This document shows positions 63,638-64,000 of a DNA stretch of 64,000 nucleotides, piece by piece. The position numbers were made by a program, and so were the translations under genes. The stretch covers positions 62,001 to 126,000 of the forward strand of contig NZ_BAUX01000004.1 of NCBI RefSeq assembly GCF_002897035.1, given 5' to 3'. A model generated the notes under the pieces. The model ran no database searches and was not told the DNA's origin. It saw nothing but the letters and a program-made list of their open reading frames with translations. Within the stretch, counting starts at the first letter, position 1. Every line of letters begins with the position of its first letter. Origin of the DNA: Methylopila sp. Yamaguchi. GTDB taxonomy: Bacteria; Pseudomonadota; Alphaproteobacteria; Rhizobiales; Methylopilaceae.

Positions 63638-64000
63638 TCAGCCTTCCCGGCCGGCGACGGGAAGAGGCGCGATCGGCGCGTCCCCGACGTTCCGCGCCTC
63701 GCCCGCGTTGCGGGCGTCGGCGACGAGCGTGCGACGGCGCAGGGCGATCTGCCAGTAGTAGAAGGCCCGGGCCATTGCGAAGTGGAAGCCCGCCGCGCCG
63801 TCTAGGACGCCGAGCTTGAACACATAGGAATGCAGGAAAGCCGCCAGCCAGCGGCAGGGCGTGACGCGGAAGGCGGTCTTGAGGGCACGCCGCGTCCAGC
63901 TCTCGTTCTCGGCAAGTTTGGCCAAAACGCCGCGTTCGGCGAGGCGCGCCTCCCAGTCGGCGTAGAGATCGTGGCGTCCGAAGTAGGCGGCGGCGGGCTT
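63638..64000 (-). CDS. Glycosyltransferase (GT2, WaaE-like), C-terminal part
   Basis: The gene runs off the window's right edge; 120 C-terminal codons are visible and the 5' part is missing. The segment AYFGRHDLYADWEARLAERG, then PCRWLAAFLHSYVFKLG, VLDGAAGFHFAMARAFYYW, matches the C-terminal membrane-associated tail of GT2 enzymes that act on lipopolysaccharide core or exopolysaccharide (WaaE/KdtX-like). It is the most upstream visible gene of the minus-strand polysaccharide cluster. The catalytic DxD domain lies outside the window. Confidence 0.7.
   Translation of the reverse strand, partial: KPAAAYFGRHDLYADWEARLAERGVLAKLAENESWTRRALKTAFRVTPCRWLAAFLHSYVFKLGVLDGAAGFHFAMARAFYYWQIALRRRTLVADARNAGEARNVGDAPIAPLPVAGREG

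Overview
This is chromosomal DNA from a GC-rich alphaproteobacterium, most likely of the order Hyphomicrobiales (Rhizobiales). The evidence is the sdhE-mfd linkage, a CtaA-DUF2842 neighbourhood, an NDUFS4-type complex I accessory subunit, a nadA/nadB/nadC group with a palindromic operator, PrtD/PrtE-type secretion genes and short palindromic intergenic repeats typical of these genomes. I cannot name the genus. I see no prophage, insertion sequence, CRISPR array or rRNA operon; one tRNA (Pro, anticodon TGG) is present.

Layout. 0-9 kb: end of sdhE, mfd, a divergent exopolysaccharide export pair (an OPX lipoprotein and a Wzz-type chain regulator with a degenerate kinase domain) and a chemoreceptor. 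8.7-13.8 kb: a BioF2-type acyltransferase, three TadE/TadG-type pseudopilin genes and a polysaccharide deacetylase. 13.9-22 kb: housekeeping genes (rpsI, rplM, thioesterase, metY, ctaA, agmatinase). 22.2-26.6 kb: an orphan antitoxin with a toxin remnant, then the NAD biosynthesis genes. 27.4-32 kb: an MFS transporter facing a regulator/kinase/phospholyase-like operon. 32-36 kb: glycosyltransferases GT61 and GT32 with an alpha/beta hydrolase-like protein between them.

36.6-54.6 kb is the most interesting region. It holds a type I secretion ABC transporter and adaptor, a 2040-residue RTX animal-type haem peroxidase, a hybrid histidine kinase with a NarL-type regulator, a SCO1-cytochrome c fusion, a Tat-exported multicopper oxidase and a Crp-family regulator. 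Two enzyme types linked in other bacteria to Mn(II) oxidation (MopA-like peroxidase and multicopper oxidase) sit on either side of one two-component system. A perfect NarL-type 7-2-7 palindrome lies upstream of the kinase, and a matching half-site lies upstream of the peroxidase. I propose this as a candidate extracellular metal-oxidation locus.

54.9-64 kb is a surface polysaccharide cluster, all on the minus strand. It has WbpD/WbpB/WbpE-like genes for a 2,3-diacetamido sugar, an epimerase, a second DegT aminotransferase, an unassigned Rossmann protein, a WcaF-like acetyltransferase, a polymerase-like membrane protein, a YdcF-type protein and a glycosyltransferase cut by the window edge. Many start codons overlap the preceding stop (ATGA or GTGA), so translational coupling is common.
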